Positions 18,699 through 28,651 of a stretch of DNA of 64,000 nt are shown piece after piece (positions within the stretch are counted from its first letter, which is position 1; each line of letters begins with the position of its first letter). Under the pieces are notes generated by a model. The model worked only from the letters and a program-made list of their open reading frames with translations. It searched no databases and had not been told where the DNA came from. This DNA is from Paenibacillus sp. N3.4. Its GTDB lineage: Bacteria > Bacillota > Bacilli > Paenibacillales > NBRC-103111. Position numbers and translations under genes: made by a program. The stretch covers positions 1 to 64,000 of the forward strand of contig NZ_VRTT01000010.1 of assembly GCF_008017805.1 (NCBI RefSeq), given 5' to 3'.

Positions 18699-18953
18699 AT
18701 TAGTTGTAACAGAGGTAAGGGAATCACCATGATGATGGCGTTAGGCCATGCACAATTGTGCTGCACGAACGTTTACTTTATTGGCTTTGAGTGGGATACG
18801 AAATTCCGTTGTATCAAATGAGACAAACCGGAACTCGCTGGCTAGAAGCCAGCGAGCATTGTACCGAGCGATGGAAAGCGTTGCCGATCAAGTAGAGGTA
18901 TCGGAGCAAGTAGCGCAGCATTTCAGAAAATTCGGTTGAGAAATTGCCCGAGA
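18699..18953. other. Gap with a perfect hairpin, no supported gene
   Basis: A 10-bp perfect stem, CTCGCTGGCT with AGCCAGCGAG, lies at 18834-18856 with a 3-nt loop but no T tract. Short frames here have no ribosome site or recognisable similarity. Confidence 0.5.
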
Positions 18954-19949
18954 CTACCCCCAACGAACGATCAATCCCGCCTGCGTTAACCCCCCGCCAA
19001 AACCATATAACAGTAAGGTATCCCCGGCTTTCACTTTACCTTCTTTCACACCCATATCCAAAGCGAGTGGAATGGAAGCAGCAGATGTATTTCCGTAATA
19101 TTCAAGGCTGTATAAGGCTTGTTCAAAGGGAATGCCGCTTTTCTCACAGATAGACTCTATGATGCGTAAGTTCGCACTGTGGGGGATGAACCAAGCGATG
19201 TCTTTGACGCCCATGGCCGTCTTGGCAAGCAGTTTTTCGATCCCCTGCGGTACAGTTGTTACGGCATATCGATATACCTCGCGGCCGTTCTGGACGAGTT
19301 TTCCCTGTCCTTCAAGGGGATTTCCGTGAAGCGAGGAAGCTAGACCTGTTCGATACACATGCTTGCCACCGGAGCCGTCTGTACTTAAATAGTGAGCGAG
19401 GAAAGCAGGATGCTCTTCTTCACTCTCAAGGAGTACGGCACCGGCTCCGTCACCAAATAAGATGCAGGTGGAGCGATCGGAATAGTCCGTAATCTTGGAC
19501 AAGGTATCGCCGCCAATGACAAGAACTTTACGATGAACCCCTGCGGAGATAAGGGCGCTTGCCGTATGCAGCGCATAAGCAAACCCTGCGCAGGTAGCAT
19601 TTAGGTCATAGGCGCCCGTGGCGGGAATGCCGAAATGATCTTGAATAAGGCATGCTGTCGAGGGGAAGGGCAAGTCAGGCGTATGGGTGGCAACAATGAT
19701 TAACTCGACATCCTCCAGCTGTACGGGATAATGTGCAAGCATATCCTCAACAGCGCGAATACATAGATGGCTCGTAAATTCATCTTCTGTGGCGATTCGA
19801 CGTTCATGAATGCCTGTTCGTTGAACGATCCATTCGTCATTCGTATCGACCATTGCTTGAAGGTCTGTGTTGTTCAAAATCCGGCTGGGGACGTAGCTGC
19901 CAATCGCGGAAATTCGAGCGTTGAGTGTTATAGAGGAAGGCATCGTCAT
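18954..19949 (-). CDS. fabH: Beta-ketoacyl-ACP synthase III
   Basis: This 331-aa condensing enzyme starts fatty-acid synthesis by joining an acyl-CoA primer to malonyl-ACP. The triad is visible: Cys in LNATCAGFAYAL, His in WFIPHSANLRI and Asn in YYGNTSAAS. Length is normal. It stands alone rather than in a fab operon, so it may be a second FabH with different primer preference. A FapR-type operator overlaps its promoter, which predicts control by malonyl-CoA. Confidence 0.93.
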   Translation of the reverse strand: MTMPSSITLNARISAIGSYVPSRILNNTDLQAMVDTNDEWIVQRTGIHERRIATEDEFTSHLCIRAVEDMLAHYPVQLEDVELIIVATHTPDLPFPSTACLIQDHFGIPATGAYDLNATCAGFAYALHTASALISAGVHRKVLVIGGDTLSKITDYSDRSTCILFGDGAGAVLLESEEEHPAFLAHYLSTDGSGGKHVYRTGLASSLHGNPLEGQGKLVQNGREVYRYAVTTVPQGIEKLLAKTAMGVKDIAWFIPHSANLRIIESICEKSGIPFEQALYSLEYYGNTSAASIPLALDMGVKEGKVKAGDTLLLYGFGGGLTQAGLIVRWG

Positions 19950-19973
19950 TCACTCCTAATTTTAGTATCAAGT

Positions 19974-19992
19974 ATTAGTACTAGGTACTAAT
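19974..19992. promoter_or_regulatory. FapR-type operator overlapping the fabH promoter
   Basis: A perfect palindrome, ATTAGTAC-TAG-GTACTAAT, matches the known FapR box of Firmicutes. On the minus strand it abuts a TATAAT hexamer (19991-19996), so binding would block fabH transcription. The fapR gene itself is not in the window. Confidence 0.8.
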
Positions 19993-20269
19993 TATATCTT
20001 TACTTTACACCTTTTACTTATGCGGAGTCAATTGTTGTTTCGCATATATAGTTAGATTCAACGCAAAATATGTGATTCGGTTCACCTTATTGTGAGTGCA
20101 ACTTTGCAAATATGCTATAGTAATTGGACGGATGGACACGTTCAGGTCTTTCTTGTAAGAAGTGAATTAAATCCTTATTTTGATTAAAATTGTCCATGTA
20201 TTCATTCGGTATGAATTGATATAACTAACGAAACTCCATTTAGATTATTAAAACGGGTCGGTGAGCGGA

Positions 20270-22024
20270 ATGTATAAGAAAAGTATGTTTGTCAGACTGT
20301 TAATATTAATGCTTCTAGCAACGGCGGTGCCTTTTCTGGTATCGAACATCATCTCTTATCGCTCTACTTCGGCATCCATTCAGGATAGCCACATTCAACT
20401 GAACCAGAACTCGATGAACATCGGCATGGAAAATATTAAAAACTATTTCAAAGAGTTAAATCAATTGCCCCTTACCTGGTATGCAGATGCAGACCTCATG
20501 GAGTACCTTCGCCAAGATAAGAGCAACATAGCCAAGGATATGTATCTGGACCGGCAGATTGCCGCTATTTACAGCTTGCGCCCAGAGATCAACTTCGTTC
20601 ATCTATATGGCGGCATCACCGACCAGCAATATTATCAAATTCATTATTCACTGTTCAATGCGCCATGGCGGGACTCGATACCGACGAATCGGCGGGAGGA
20701 TTGGATGGCAGTGCCGAATTACGAGGTCAAATGGATCGGCAGCGACCGCTTTCTGGCTATGCATAAGAAGCTGATCGATTATCCAAAGTCAACGATGCTG
20801 GGGCTGTTATCCATCTATGTCTCGCTCACAGAGATCGAGCGTTTGAACAAGCAAATATACAATGCCGAGCAAGAATCGGAATTTATGTTTGTCGGCGAAA
20901 ATAAACAACTGCTCTATACATCGACAGAGCGCGGATCATCCAAACTTTCGTTGGCCGACATCGATCCGCATATGGGCTCGCTGCAGGATAAGCAAGGCTA
21001 CTGGTTTGGCGAATGGCAGGGGAATAAGGGTGTGTTTATTTATGTCAACGATACGTTTATTCATTCACCGCTGACACTTATCAAGTTTATCCCGGCTGAC
21101 TTGATCAATCAGACCGCCCAGCAGACGCTGAAGAAATCGTTGGCGATCCAATTCGCTGCACTCGCCGCTATCATCGTGTTTGTATCGGTTTTGTCTTATT
21201 CCGCCTTCGTCCCGATTAAGCGGTTGATCCGCAATATGGCACGGGTTGAGACCGGAAACTTTGGACTGGAATCGTTCAAAACGCGCGATGACGAGATCGG
21301 CATTCTGGAAACTAGATTTGCCTTGATGGTACGCAATCTTGAGGAGTATGTGATCCGCGATTACAAGCAGCGCATCGAACTTTCCACAGCACAATTGAAG
21401 ATGCTGCAGGCACAGATTAATCCGCATTTTCTATACAATGCATTGCAATCCATCAACACACTTGCTTTGCGTAACCGTATGGATAATATTAGCGATAAAA
21501 TTACGGAGCTTGGCGCAATTTTACGCTATAGTATGGACCTAAGCACGGAAGTCGTTCCCTTAAAGCAAGAAATAGAGCATATCGAGCATTACTTATCTCT
21601 GCAAGAAGGACGATTTAGGAATAAGTTGTCGTTTCGAATTACTAGCGAACCTCTTGCGCTGCAAATCCCTGTACCCAAAATGATTCTACAACCACTAGTT
21701 GAGAACAGCATCATTCATGGCTTTGAGAAAGGGACCGGCTCCGGCGAGATCGAGGTCAACGTTACGGTGCACGACCGGGTCGTGATCAGCATTGTGGACA
21801 ACGGTAAAGGGATGGATCAAGCTACGGTTGAGCAGATTAAGCGAATTTATGCGAATAATCGGCCGGAGCCTCGAGAAGAAGGAGGCGGCATCGGTATGAT
21901 TAATGTGCTGCAAAGGCTTAGAATTAAATACGACGAGCGGTTCGAGTGGGACATCAGCAGTTTGCCATATAACAAGACTGAAATCAGGCTTAGCATACCG
22001 TTAGCTGAGGAGGACAACCAATGA
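20270..22024 (+). CDS. Sensor histidine kinase, YesM family
   Basis: About 584 aa; GTG 20261 is an alternative start. The order is an N-terminal membrane helix, an extracellular sensor region of about 250 residues, a second membrane helix (IQFAALAAIIVFVSVLSY), a HAMP linker, then the His_kinase/HATPase_c pair. The phospho-accepting His is in QINPHFLYNALQSINTLA at about residue 386. The N box is QPLVENSIIHGF and the G box VDNGKGM. It overlaps the response-regulator gene by 4 bp. Such pairs usually sense an extracellular sugar and induce the adjacent ABC transporter. Confidence 0.92.
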   Translation: MYKKSMFVRLLILMLLATAVPFLVSNIISYRSTSASIQDSHIQLNQNSMNIGMENIKNYFKELNQLPLTWYADADLMEYLRQDKSNIAKDMYLDRQIAAIYSLRPEINFVHLYGGITDQQYYQIHYSLFNAPWRDSIPTNRREDWMAVPNYEVKWIGSDRFLAMHKKLIDYPKSTMLGLLSIYVSLTEIERLNKQIYNAEQESEFMFVGENKQLLYTSTERGSSKLSLADIDPHMGSLQDKQGYWFGEWQGNKGVFIYVNDTFIHSPLTLIKFIPADLINQTAQQTLKKSLAIQFAALAAIIVFVSVLSYSAFVPIKRLIRNMARVETGNFGLESFKTRDDEIGILETRFALMVRNLEEYVIRDYKQRIELSTAQLKMLQAQINPHFLYNALQSINTLALRNRMDNISDKITELGAILRYSMDLSTEVVPLKQEIEHIEHYLSLQEGRFRNKLSFRITSEPLALQIPVPKMILQPLVENSIIHGFEKGTGSGEIEVNVTVHDRVVISIVDNGKGMDQATVEQIKRIYANNRPEPREEGGGIGMINVLQRLRIKYDERFEWDISSLPYNKTEIRLSIPLAEEDNQ

Positions 22025-23589
22025 AAGTATTAATCGTGGATGATGAAGAGCACGTAAGAGAAGGCATTGATCTATCGGTCGATTGGGAAGCTTATGGCGT
22101 TACGGAGAAGTATATGGCAGCCAACGGTCTTGAGGCGTTGGAGCTGATAAGTTTGCATAAGCCTGACGTGATGTTTTGTGATATGAAAATGCCGGTTATG
22201 GGCGGTACGGAGCTGCTTGAGCGAATTCGAGAGGAAGGCTGGAACACGCAGGTCATCGTCATCAGCGGTTATAACGATTATGTATACACCCGCGCAACAA
22301 TTAAGGCGAACGGGGTTGATTATATTTTGAAGCCGTTCCGTCGGCAGGAAGTGGAGGAAGCGTTTCGCAAGGCGGTTTCGGCATGGCGGATGCAGGTAGA
22401 GTCGAGAAAAGAAGAAGTTGAGAAGGCTTATTTGGTAAAAAAAGCGGATGCGCTCCTTGATGAGAAGAAGCTGGCGGCTTATTTTCGCAATGAGATCCTG
22501 CTGACAGATTCAGTCCGGAGGATTTTCACTAAGACGGGCATTATGCAGGACAATTTCGAATGCTCTATTCTCGTTCCCCGCAATATGACTTATGTGTTGA
22601 ACCAGCGTTTTATGAAGGATGATGATCTGTTTCTGTTTGCCGTGGATAACATTGCCCGTGATGCGTTGAGCGGACAGGCCGTTCATCATATATGCCGTTT
22701 GGATGCTTATCAATGGGTGCTGCTCATTTCTTTTCCGAGACTGGGAGCAGGGCGTGCTGATGTGAAGTTTTATTTAGAACGGTTGAAGCGTGCTTGGGAG
22801 CAGACGATAGGCCTGCATGTGCTCATTGGTGCAAGCAGCCGAAGCGTAGCGTTGACGGATGTTCATCAAGCAATGTGGGAAGCTCAGAACGCCTTGTTGA
22901 ACACGGATATCGGAAAAGGAACCACAAGCATCGTAAACACAAATCCGCTTCCGAGCCTTATGAATCAGGAGCTGCTGCTGCGAGAGGCGATTGAAACAGG
23001 AAACCTAAGCTTTGCATCCACCATTATCGATCAACATATGGAAGCGCTTCGACGCAGGGGGACGCTGCTGCTTAAGGAGCTGCAAGGCTGCACGATGGAA
23101 GCCAACCTGCTCCTGGGGCGTTACAGTCAGAAACTTTCATCGAATAAGGGTACGGTTCAAGGGCCTTTGATCTCTATGTGGGTGTGCGATATCGAGGAAT
23201 GGGAGCGCATTTTTGCCGCGCAGATGATGCTGCTGATCGGTAAAGTAGAAGCGCCTCCAATGTCAGGTATCGGGATACAGGACATAAGAGCTTATCTCGA
23301 CAGCCATTATCATGAAAATATTTCGCTGAAGTCACTAACCGAGCAGTTTCATTTCAGCCCGCAATATATTTCCAAAAAGTTCAGCGACACCTATCAGACT
23401 ACAATTGTAGCTTATATCACTCATTTGAAAATCGAGCGCGCCAAAGTGCTTTTGACGAATACAAGCTTATCTGTGTACGAAATATCGAGCCGGATCGGTT
23501 ATGAAGACGAAAACTATTTCAGCAAGGTGTTTAAGAAACAAGCGGGCCTGTCACCGCTGCAATACCGTAAAGAAGCGTCGATTAAATAA
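22021..23589 (+). CDS. Response regulator with AraC-type DNA-binding domain, YesN family
   Basis: A 522-aa protein has a receiver domain (IVDDEEHVREG, phospho-acceptor Asp54 in FCDMKMP, and Lys in DYILKPF). A long linker follows, then a C-terminal AraC helix-turn-helix pair with FHFSPQYISKKF and IGYEDENYFSKVFKKQAGLSP. Translationally coupled to the kinase, it probably activates the transporter operon that starts about 100 bp downstream. Confidence 0.92.
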   Translation: MKVLIVDDEEHVREGIDLSVDWEAYGVTEKYMAANGLEALELISLHKPDVMFCDMKMPVMGGTELLERIREEGWNTQVIVISGYNDYVYTRATIKANGVDYILKPFRRQEVEEAFRKAVSAWRMQVESRKEEVEKAYLVKKADALLDEKKLAAYFRNEILLTDSVRRIFTKTGIMQDNFECSILVPRNMTYVLNQRFMKDDDLFLFAVDNIARDALSGQAVHHICRLDAYQWVLLISFPRLGAGRADVKFYLERLKRAWEQTIGLHVLIGASSRSVALTDVHQAMWEAQNALLNTDIGKGTTSIVNTNPLPSLMNQELLLREAIETGNLSFASTIIDQHMEALRRRGTLLLKELQGCTMEANLLLGRYSQKLSSNKGTVQGPLISMWVCDIEEWERIFAAQMMLLIGKVEAPPMSGIGIQDIRAYLDSHYHENISLKSLTEQFHFSPQYISKKFSDTYQTTIVAYITHLKIERAKVLLTNTSLSVYEISSRIGYEDENYFSKVFKKQAGLSPLQYRKEASIK

Positions 23590-23697
23590 TTACCTTTTTA
23601 CATGAATATATTCCCTGCCCTTTGTCGACGCGAATTTATACAATAAGGTCATAAGTTGAACCACAAACAAACCATCACAGCTTATAGGGGGATTGCA

Positions 23698-24972
23698 ATG
23701 AAAAAGTTCATGTCGATGATTACGGTAATCGGGTTAGCCGGGGGATTGCTGGCGGGCTGCGGAACTAAGGCAGATGATAAGGCGGTAGCATCACCAAAAC
23801 AGAGTGCGCCGGTGAAGAAGGTTACGCTGAACTTACTGCAAAGCAAGGTGGAAATATCGGATCAGGTCAAGCAGATGGCAGCGGATTATTCGAATGAGAA
23901 CCCGAACGTGACGATTGAGACGCAATTAAGTGCGGACCTTGACACGCTGCTTAAGACCCGATTTGCTTCGGGAGAGGAGCCGGATATCTTTTTCGCCAAA
24001 AGCTATAGTGGGGTGAAGGATTGGAAAGAGCGTCTGCTCGACTTGTCGAATGAGCCGTGGATGAGCCAAGTACAGCCTTTCGCAGAGCCGGGCATGACGG
24101 TAGATGGAAAGAAGTACGGCTTCCCTAGTGCGATTGAAGGCTATGGTTTTGTATATAACAAGGAGCTGTTCGCTAAAGCGGGCATCGAGAAGGTTCCTGT
24201 GACACTGACAGAGCTTAAGCAAGTAAACGAGAAGCTGAAAGCGGCAGGTATTGCCTCCTTCTCTGAAGGTTACAAGGAAACATGGGTGCTCGGACGACAT
24301 TTGTTTAATCTGCCGTTCGCTTATATGACCGATCCGCAAGGAAATGTTGATAAAATCAACGCTGGCACGATGAAAATTAAAGATATGCCGACGTTAGACA
24401 GCTTCTTCGAGATCCTGGATATGACGATTAAGTATGGCAAGGGCGCCGAATCGGTTGGAATCAGCTACGACAATCAAGTAGCTAACTTCGCCTCGGGCAA
24501 GTCTGCCATGATGCAACAGGGTGTGTGGGCGATCGATCCGATTTTGAAGATTAACCCTAACATCAAGATGGGCATGTTCGCGGTGCCGTTCACAGACAAT
24601 GAGAAGGAAACCAAGCTCCCTGTAGGCGTTCCTGCGTACTACGTAATCAACAAAAATTCCAAAAATGTGGAGGAAGCGAAGAAATTCCTTATCTGGCTGC
24701 ACAAGAATGGTCAAAAATATTTGGTCGATTCCATGCGCATGATTCCTGCGTTCAAAGATATGAAAGCAACCGACGAGCTGGGACCATTAGCAAAAGATAT
24801 GACCGCATATGTAGACAAGAATCAGACGATTCCTTTCGCTCATCTGCTCTGGCCGTCCGGTATGGATAAGCAATTTGCGAGACCGCTGCAGGCCTATGTT
24901 GGCGGACAATTCCCGAGAGATCAAGTGTTGGCTGAAGTGCAGAAGATGTGGGATTCCACGATCAAGAAATAA
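23698..24972 (+). CDS. Sugar ABC transporter substrate-binding lipoprotein
   Basis: ATG 23698 has AGGGGG upstream and gives a clean signal peptide with lipobox LLAGC, so the mature protein is anchored outside the membrane. The 424-aa size and segments such as FASGEEPDIFFAKSY and FASGKSAMMQQGVWA fit the CUT1 family of oligosaccharide-binding proteins. The ligand is unknown. Confidence 0.9.
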   Translation: MKKFMSMITVIGLAGGLLAGCGTKADDKAVASPKQSAPVKKVTLNLLQSKVEISDQVKQMAADYSNENPNVTIETQLSADLDTLLKTRFASGEEPDIFFAKSYSGVKDWKERLLDLSNEPWMSQVQPFAEPGMTVDGKKYGFPSAIEGYGFVYNKELFAKAGIEKVPVTLTELKQVNEKLKAAGIASFSEGYKETWVLGRHLFNLPFAYMTDPQGNVDKINAGTMKIKDMPTLDSFFEILDMTIKYGKGAESVGISYDNQVANFASGKSAMMQQGVWAIDPILKINPNIKMGMFAVPFTDNEKETKLPVGVPAYYVINKNSKNVEEAKKFLIWLHKNGQKYLVDSMRMIPAFKDMKATDELGPLAKDMTAYVDKNQTIPFAHLLWPSGMDKQFARPLQAYVGGQFPRDQVLAEVQKMWDSTIKK

Positions 24973-25074
24973 ATGTATCCTGTTCGCGGCCGGCGCATGA
25001 CCATCTCTTACGATGGATCGGCAGTCGGCCGCTGTACGATAGAAGTGAAAAAACCGGAGAAGAGGTGAACAGAA

Positions 25075-25953
25075 ATGAACACAATGTCCGCGAGAAAATG
25101 GTTAACTTATAGCGCCTTTGTCTCCCCGGCGGTCCTGTTTTTTGCAATAATCATTGTAGGGCCCTTCTGCAAGGCTGTCTTGTTTTCCTTTCAGGATTGG
25201 AACGGCATCAGCGCGGATATCAAGTGGGTCGGCTGGGGCAATTTCGAGCGTCTGATGAAAGATATGGATTATATCAAATCATTTACGTTTACAATGAAAT
25301 TCGTTATTGTCGGTACGATTCTGACGAATCTGGTTGGATTCGCCTTAGCGCTGGTGCTAAACATGGCTTTGAAAACCCGAAATATGCTGCGCACCGTCTT
25401 TTTCATGCCGCACGTCATTGGATCGTTGATCATCGGTTTCATTTGGCAGTTCATTATTACCCAAGTATTTCCCAATATCGCCGCATTTACCGGATGGGAC
25501 TTGTTCGCGAAGAACTGGCTCAGCCTGCCTAACTATGCCTTCTTGTCTTTGGTGCTCGTGACGGTGTGGCATTATTCCGGTTACCTGATGGTCATTTATT
25601 TGGCCGCCTTGCAAGGAATTCCGAAAGACCTGCTGGAAGCTGCGGAGATTGACGGCGCAACGGCTGGCAAGCGGTTATGGCACATCATCGTGCCGTTGGT
25701 TCGTCCGGCTGTAACGGTATGTTTGTTTCTGGCGATATCGCATGGCTTCAAGGTGTTCGACATGAACTTCGCTTTGACGAAGGGTGGACCGTTTGGAACG
25801 ACGGAATCGCTCGCCCTGCACATCTACATGGATGCATTTAGTAAAAATGAATATACGTATGCCTCGGCGAAGGCTGTGGTGTTCTTCCTAATATTGGCTT
25901 CCGTTACGCTTGTGCAAGTGTTCACGATGAAACGCAAGGAGGTGGAAATGTAA
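25075..25953 (+). CDS. Sugar ABC transporter permease (MalF-like)
   Basis: A 292-aa integral membrane protein with about six helices carries the EAA loop AAEIDGATAGKRLWHIIVPLVRP that docks with the ATPase. It overlaps the next permease gene by one base. No ATPase gene is present; Bacilli often use a shared MsmX-type ATPase for such transporters. Confidence 0.9.
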   Translation: MNTMSARKWLTYSAFVSPAVLFFAIIIVGPFCKAVLFSFQDWNGISADIKWVGWGNFERLMKDMDYIKSFTFTMKFVIVGTILTNLVGFALALVLNMALKTRNMLRTVFFMPHVIGSLIIGFIWQFIITQVFPNIAAFTGWDLFAKNWLSLPNYAFLSLVLVTVWHYSGYLMVIYLAALQGIPKDLLEAAEIDGATAGKRLWHIIVPLVRPAVTVCLFLAISHGFKVFDMNFALTKGGPFGTTESLALHIYMDAFSKNEYTYASAKAVVFFLILASVTLVQVFTMKRKEVEM

Positions 25954-26783
25954 TGACTTCAGGCAAAATTGCAGGGAAGTTCGCGCTCGAGTTGATCATG
26001 ATCGGATTAGGTATCCTGTTTTTCCTCCCGCTGTATTTGACGTTCGTCAATGCGTTCAAAAAGTATGATGAAGTACTGCTTTCCACCGCCTCGTTACCGA
26101 AGCATATTCGGCTTGATAATTTTGTAACGGTCTGGAATCAAATTCAGTTTCCTACTGTGTTTCTGAACTCGCTTATCATTACGGTGGTTAGTGTACTTGG
26201 TATTCTTCTGATCGGTTCGGCTGCAGCGTATCAGCTTGTGAGGAATCCGGGTAAGCTTAGCAACACAATTTTTCTCGGGATACTCGCTTCCATGGTGATT
26301 CCTTTTCAAACGATGATGATTCCGCTCGTTAGTGTAGCTAAGGATTTTCATCTGATTAACTCGATCATCGGCATTATTGTGATGTATGTCGGATTTGGTA
26401 CGCCGCTCGCGCTGTTCCTGTACCACGGGTTCGTCAAGGGCATTCCGCTGGAACTAGAGGAGGCGGCCACAATGGATGGCTGTACGCCCGCCGGTATTTA
26501 TTTCCGTATTTTGCTGCCTCTGCTCAAGCCTATTACTTCCACAATTGCTATTTTGCATACGCTTTGGATTTGGAACGATTTTCTGCTTCCGTTTATTATG
26601 CTCAGCTCGAAGGCGAAGAAAACGATACCGCTTGCCTCTTACATCTATTTCGGTGAGTACACGAACGAATGGCAGCTCGGGCTTGCAGCGCTAACGATGG
26701 CGATTATTCCAGTGTTGATCTTCTTCCTGTTTATGCAAAGATTCATCATTCAAGGCGTTATGGCCGGTGCGGTAAAAGGGTAA
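25953..26783 (+). CDS. Sugar ABC transporter permease (MalG-like)
   Basis: This 276-aa membrane protein carries the second EAA loop, EEAATMDGCTPAGIYFRI. It begins immediately at the stop of the first permease. Together with the genes at 23698 and 25075 it makes an importer lacking its own ATPase. Confidence 0.9.
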   Translation: MTSGKIAGKFALELIMIGLGILFFLPLYLTFVNAFKKYDEVLLSTASLPKHIRLDNFVTVWNQIQFPTVFLNSLIITVVSVLGILLIGSAAAYQLVRNPGKLSNTIFLGILASMVIPFQTMMIPLVSVAKDFHLINSIIGIIVMYVGFGTPLALFLYHGFVKGIPLELEEAATMDGCTPAGIYFRILLPLLKPITSTIAILHTLWIWNDFLLPFIMLSSKAKKTIPLASYIYFGEYTNEWQLGLAALTMAIIPVLIFFLFMQRFIIQGVMAGAVKG

Positions 26784-26852
26784 AAAGGTTGTCGTCGGGG
26801 ATGCCGAGCATGGACAAATAACGATAATTGGAAAAAAGGGGACTGTGGACGT

Positions 26853-27875
26853 ATGAATAAAATAAAAATTGGCGTGATCGGTTGCGGAAAAATCGCACAG
26901 CGCAGACATTTGCCAGAATACGCCAATCTGGAGCAAGTGGAGATCGTAGCGGTGTGCGATATTCATGAGGGAAGGGCGAGCGAGATGGCTGCCTTGTATG
27001 GAGCGGTGGCATATACGGATTATCGAGAGCTGCTTGAGCATGAAAGGTTGGATGCTGTGAGCGTCTGCTTGCCGAATGCGCTGCATGGTCCTGTGACGGT
27101 GGCGGCGCTTGAAGCAGGTAAGCATGTGCTTTGCGAGAAGCCGATGGCAACCTCCAAGCAGGAAGCGGAGGCGATGATTGCTGCACGCAACCGGAGCGGA
27201 AAGCTGCTTATGATCGGGCACAATCAGCGGCTCATGCTGCCGCACAAGAAAGCGAAGGAGATTTTGTCGAGCGGATTATTGGGGCGTGTGCTGACGTTCC
27301 GAACGGCGTTTGGCCACAGTGGCCCTGAATCTTGGAGCGTGGAAGGCGCGGGAGGCTGGTTTTTCCAAAAATCGCAAGCTTTCATAGGCGCGATGGGCGA
27401 TCTGGGCGTACACAAGACCGATTTGATTCGCTATTTGTTGGGTGAGGAGATCACGGAGGTAGGCGCCTTCGTCGATACGCTGGAGAAGGAGAACACCGAT
27501 GTTGATGACAATGCCGTCTGTATTCTGAAGACCAAGAGCGGAATCATCGGCACGTTGGCTGCGAGCTGGACTTATAAGCCGAAAGAGAGCAATGCCACGG
27601 TATTTTACTGTGAAAGAGGTACGCTGCGCCTGATTGAGGACCCGGATTATAATGTGGTCGTCGAGATGAAAGATGGGGAGCGAGTCCTCTATGAAGTCGG
27701 GCGGGTTTCGACGAATGACAAGCAGACGGAGAGCGGTATCATCCGCGCGTTCGTAGAGTGTATAGAAAGCGGAACGAAGCCATTGATCTCGGGCGAGGAA
27801 GGGCTGAGATCGCTGCAAGTGATCCTGGCTGCTTTGGAATCGTCGGTAACAGGAATGATTGTGAAGATTTCATAA
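26853..27875 (+). CDS. Gfo/Idh/MocA-family oxidoreductase (ThuB-like by context)
   Basis: This 340-aa protein has the NAD-binding GVIGCGKIAQRRH, the EKPMATS motif with catalytic Lys, and GDLGVHKTDLIRYLLG with the active-site Asp/His. It lies between a sugar importer and a ThuA-like gene, recalling the thuAB pair that oxidises disaccharides at C3. The actual substrate is not determined by sequence. Confidence 0.82.
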   Translation: MNKIKIGVIGCGKIAQRRHLPEYANLEQVEIVAVCDIHEGRASEMAALYGAVAYTDYRELLEHERLDAVSVCLPNALHGPVTVAALEAGKHVLCEKPMATSKQEAEAMIAARNRSGKLLMIGHNQRLMLPHKKAKEILSSGLLGRVLTFRTAFGHSGPESWSVEGAGGWFFQKSQAFIGAMGDLGVHKTDLIRYLLGEEITEVGAFVDTLEKENTDVDDNAVCILKTKSGIIGTLAASWTYKPKESNATVFYCERGTLRLIEDPDYNVVVEMKDGERVLYEVGRVSTNDKQTESGIIRAFVECIESGTKPLISGEEGLRSLQVILAALESSVTGMIVKIS

Positions 27876-27911
27876 AAGCTAATAAGATGGCTTGCGAAGG
27901 AGAGAGCATAC

Positions 27912-28651
27912 GTGATTAAAGTTACGATATGGAACGAGTTCATCATGAGAAGGTAAACCCGAAGGTGATGGAGGTTTATCCGCACGGTATTCACCAAGCG
28001 CTGGCTGATGGTCTTGCAGGGGAAGCGTTCGAACTTCGAACCGCTACGCTTGAGCAGCCTGAGCACGGATTGACAGAGGACGTATTGAACGATACTGACG
28101 TGCTCATCTGGTGGGGGCATAAAGCACACCGTCTGGTGGCGGACGAGATCGTGGACCGCGTGCACGCCCGCGTGCTGCAAGGGATGGGACTGATCGTGCT
28201 GCATTCCGGCCACTTCTCCAAAATATTCAAGAAGCTCATGGGCACAAGCTGCGATTTGCGTTGGCGCGAAGCGGACGATAAAGAACGCATCTGGGTAGTT
28301 GACCCATCGCATCCTATCGTCGAAGGTTTAGGTTCCTATTTCGAGTTGGAGCGTGAGGAGATGTATGGAGAGCATTTCGACATTCCCGCGCCGGATGAGT
28401 TGATCCTCGTAAGCTGGTTTGAAGGCGGCGAGGTGTTCCGAAGCGGCTGCACGTATCACCGTGGACAAGGAAAGATCTTCTACTTCCGTCCCGGACACGA
28501 AACGTATCCGACCTACTACAATCGAGATGTCCTCAAGGTAATTTCTAATGGAATCAAATGGGCTGCTCCTGTACAGACGGCTAAGCCCGTGTATGGTAAG
28601 TCCGAGCCACTCGAGTCGATCGCTCCGAAATCATCGACGAAAGTTGTGTGA
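27912..28651 (+). pseudogene. ThuA-domain protein with N-terminal frameshift
   Basis: The natural start is probably GTG 27912, reading [10 protein letters not shown], the usual ThuA N-terminus. That frame then stops, while [19 protein letters not shown] continues one frame back, consistent with one base missing near 27940. The rest is intact: [33 protein letters not shown] and [13 protein letters not shown], of the glutamine-amidotransferase-like trehalose-utilisation fold. Expression from ATG 27929 would lose the first strand. Its 3' end overlaps the next gene by 4 bp. Confidence 0.75.

Noticed and set aside
18748-18939. 63-codon frame after trio B
   Set aside because: No ribosome site or similarity; it spans a hairpin. 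It could be a relic but cannot be supported.
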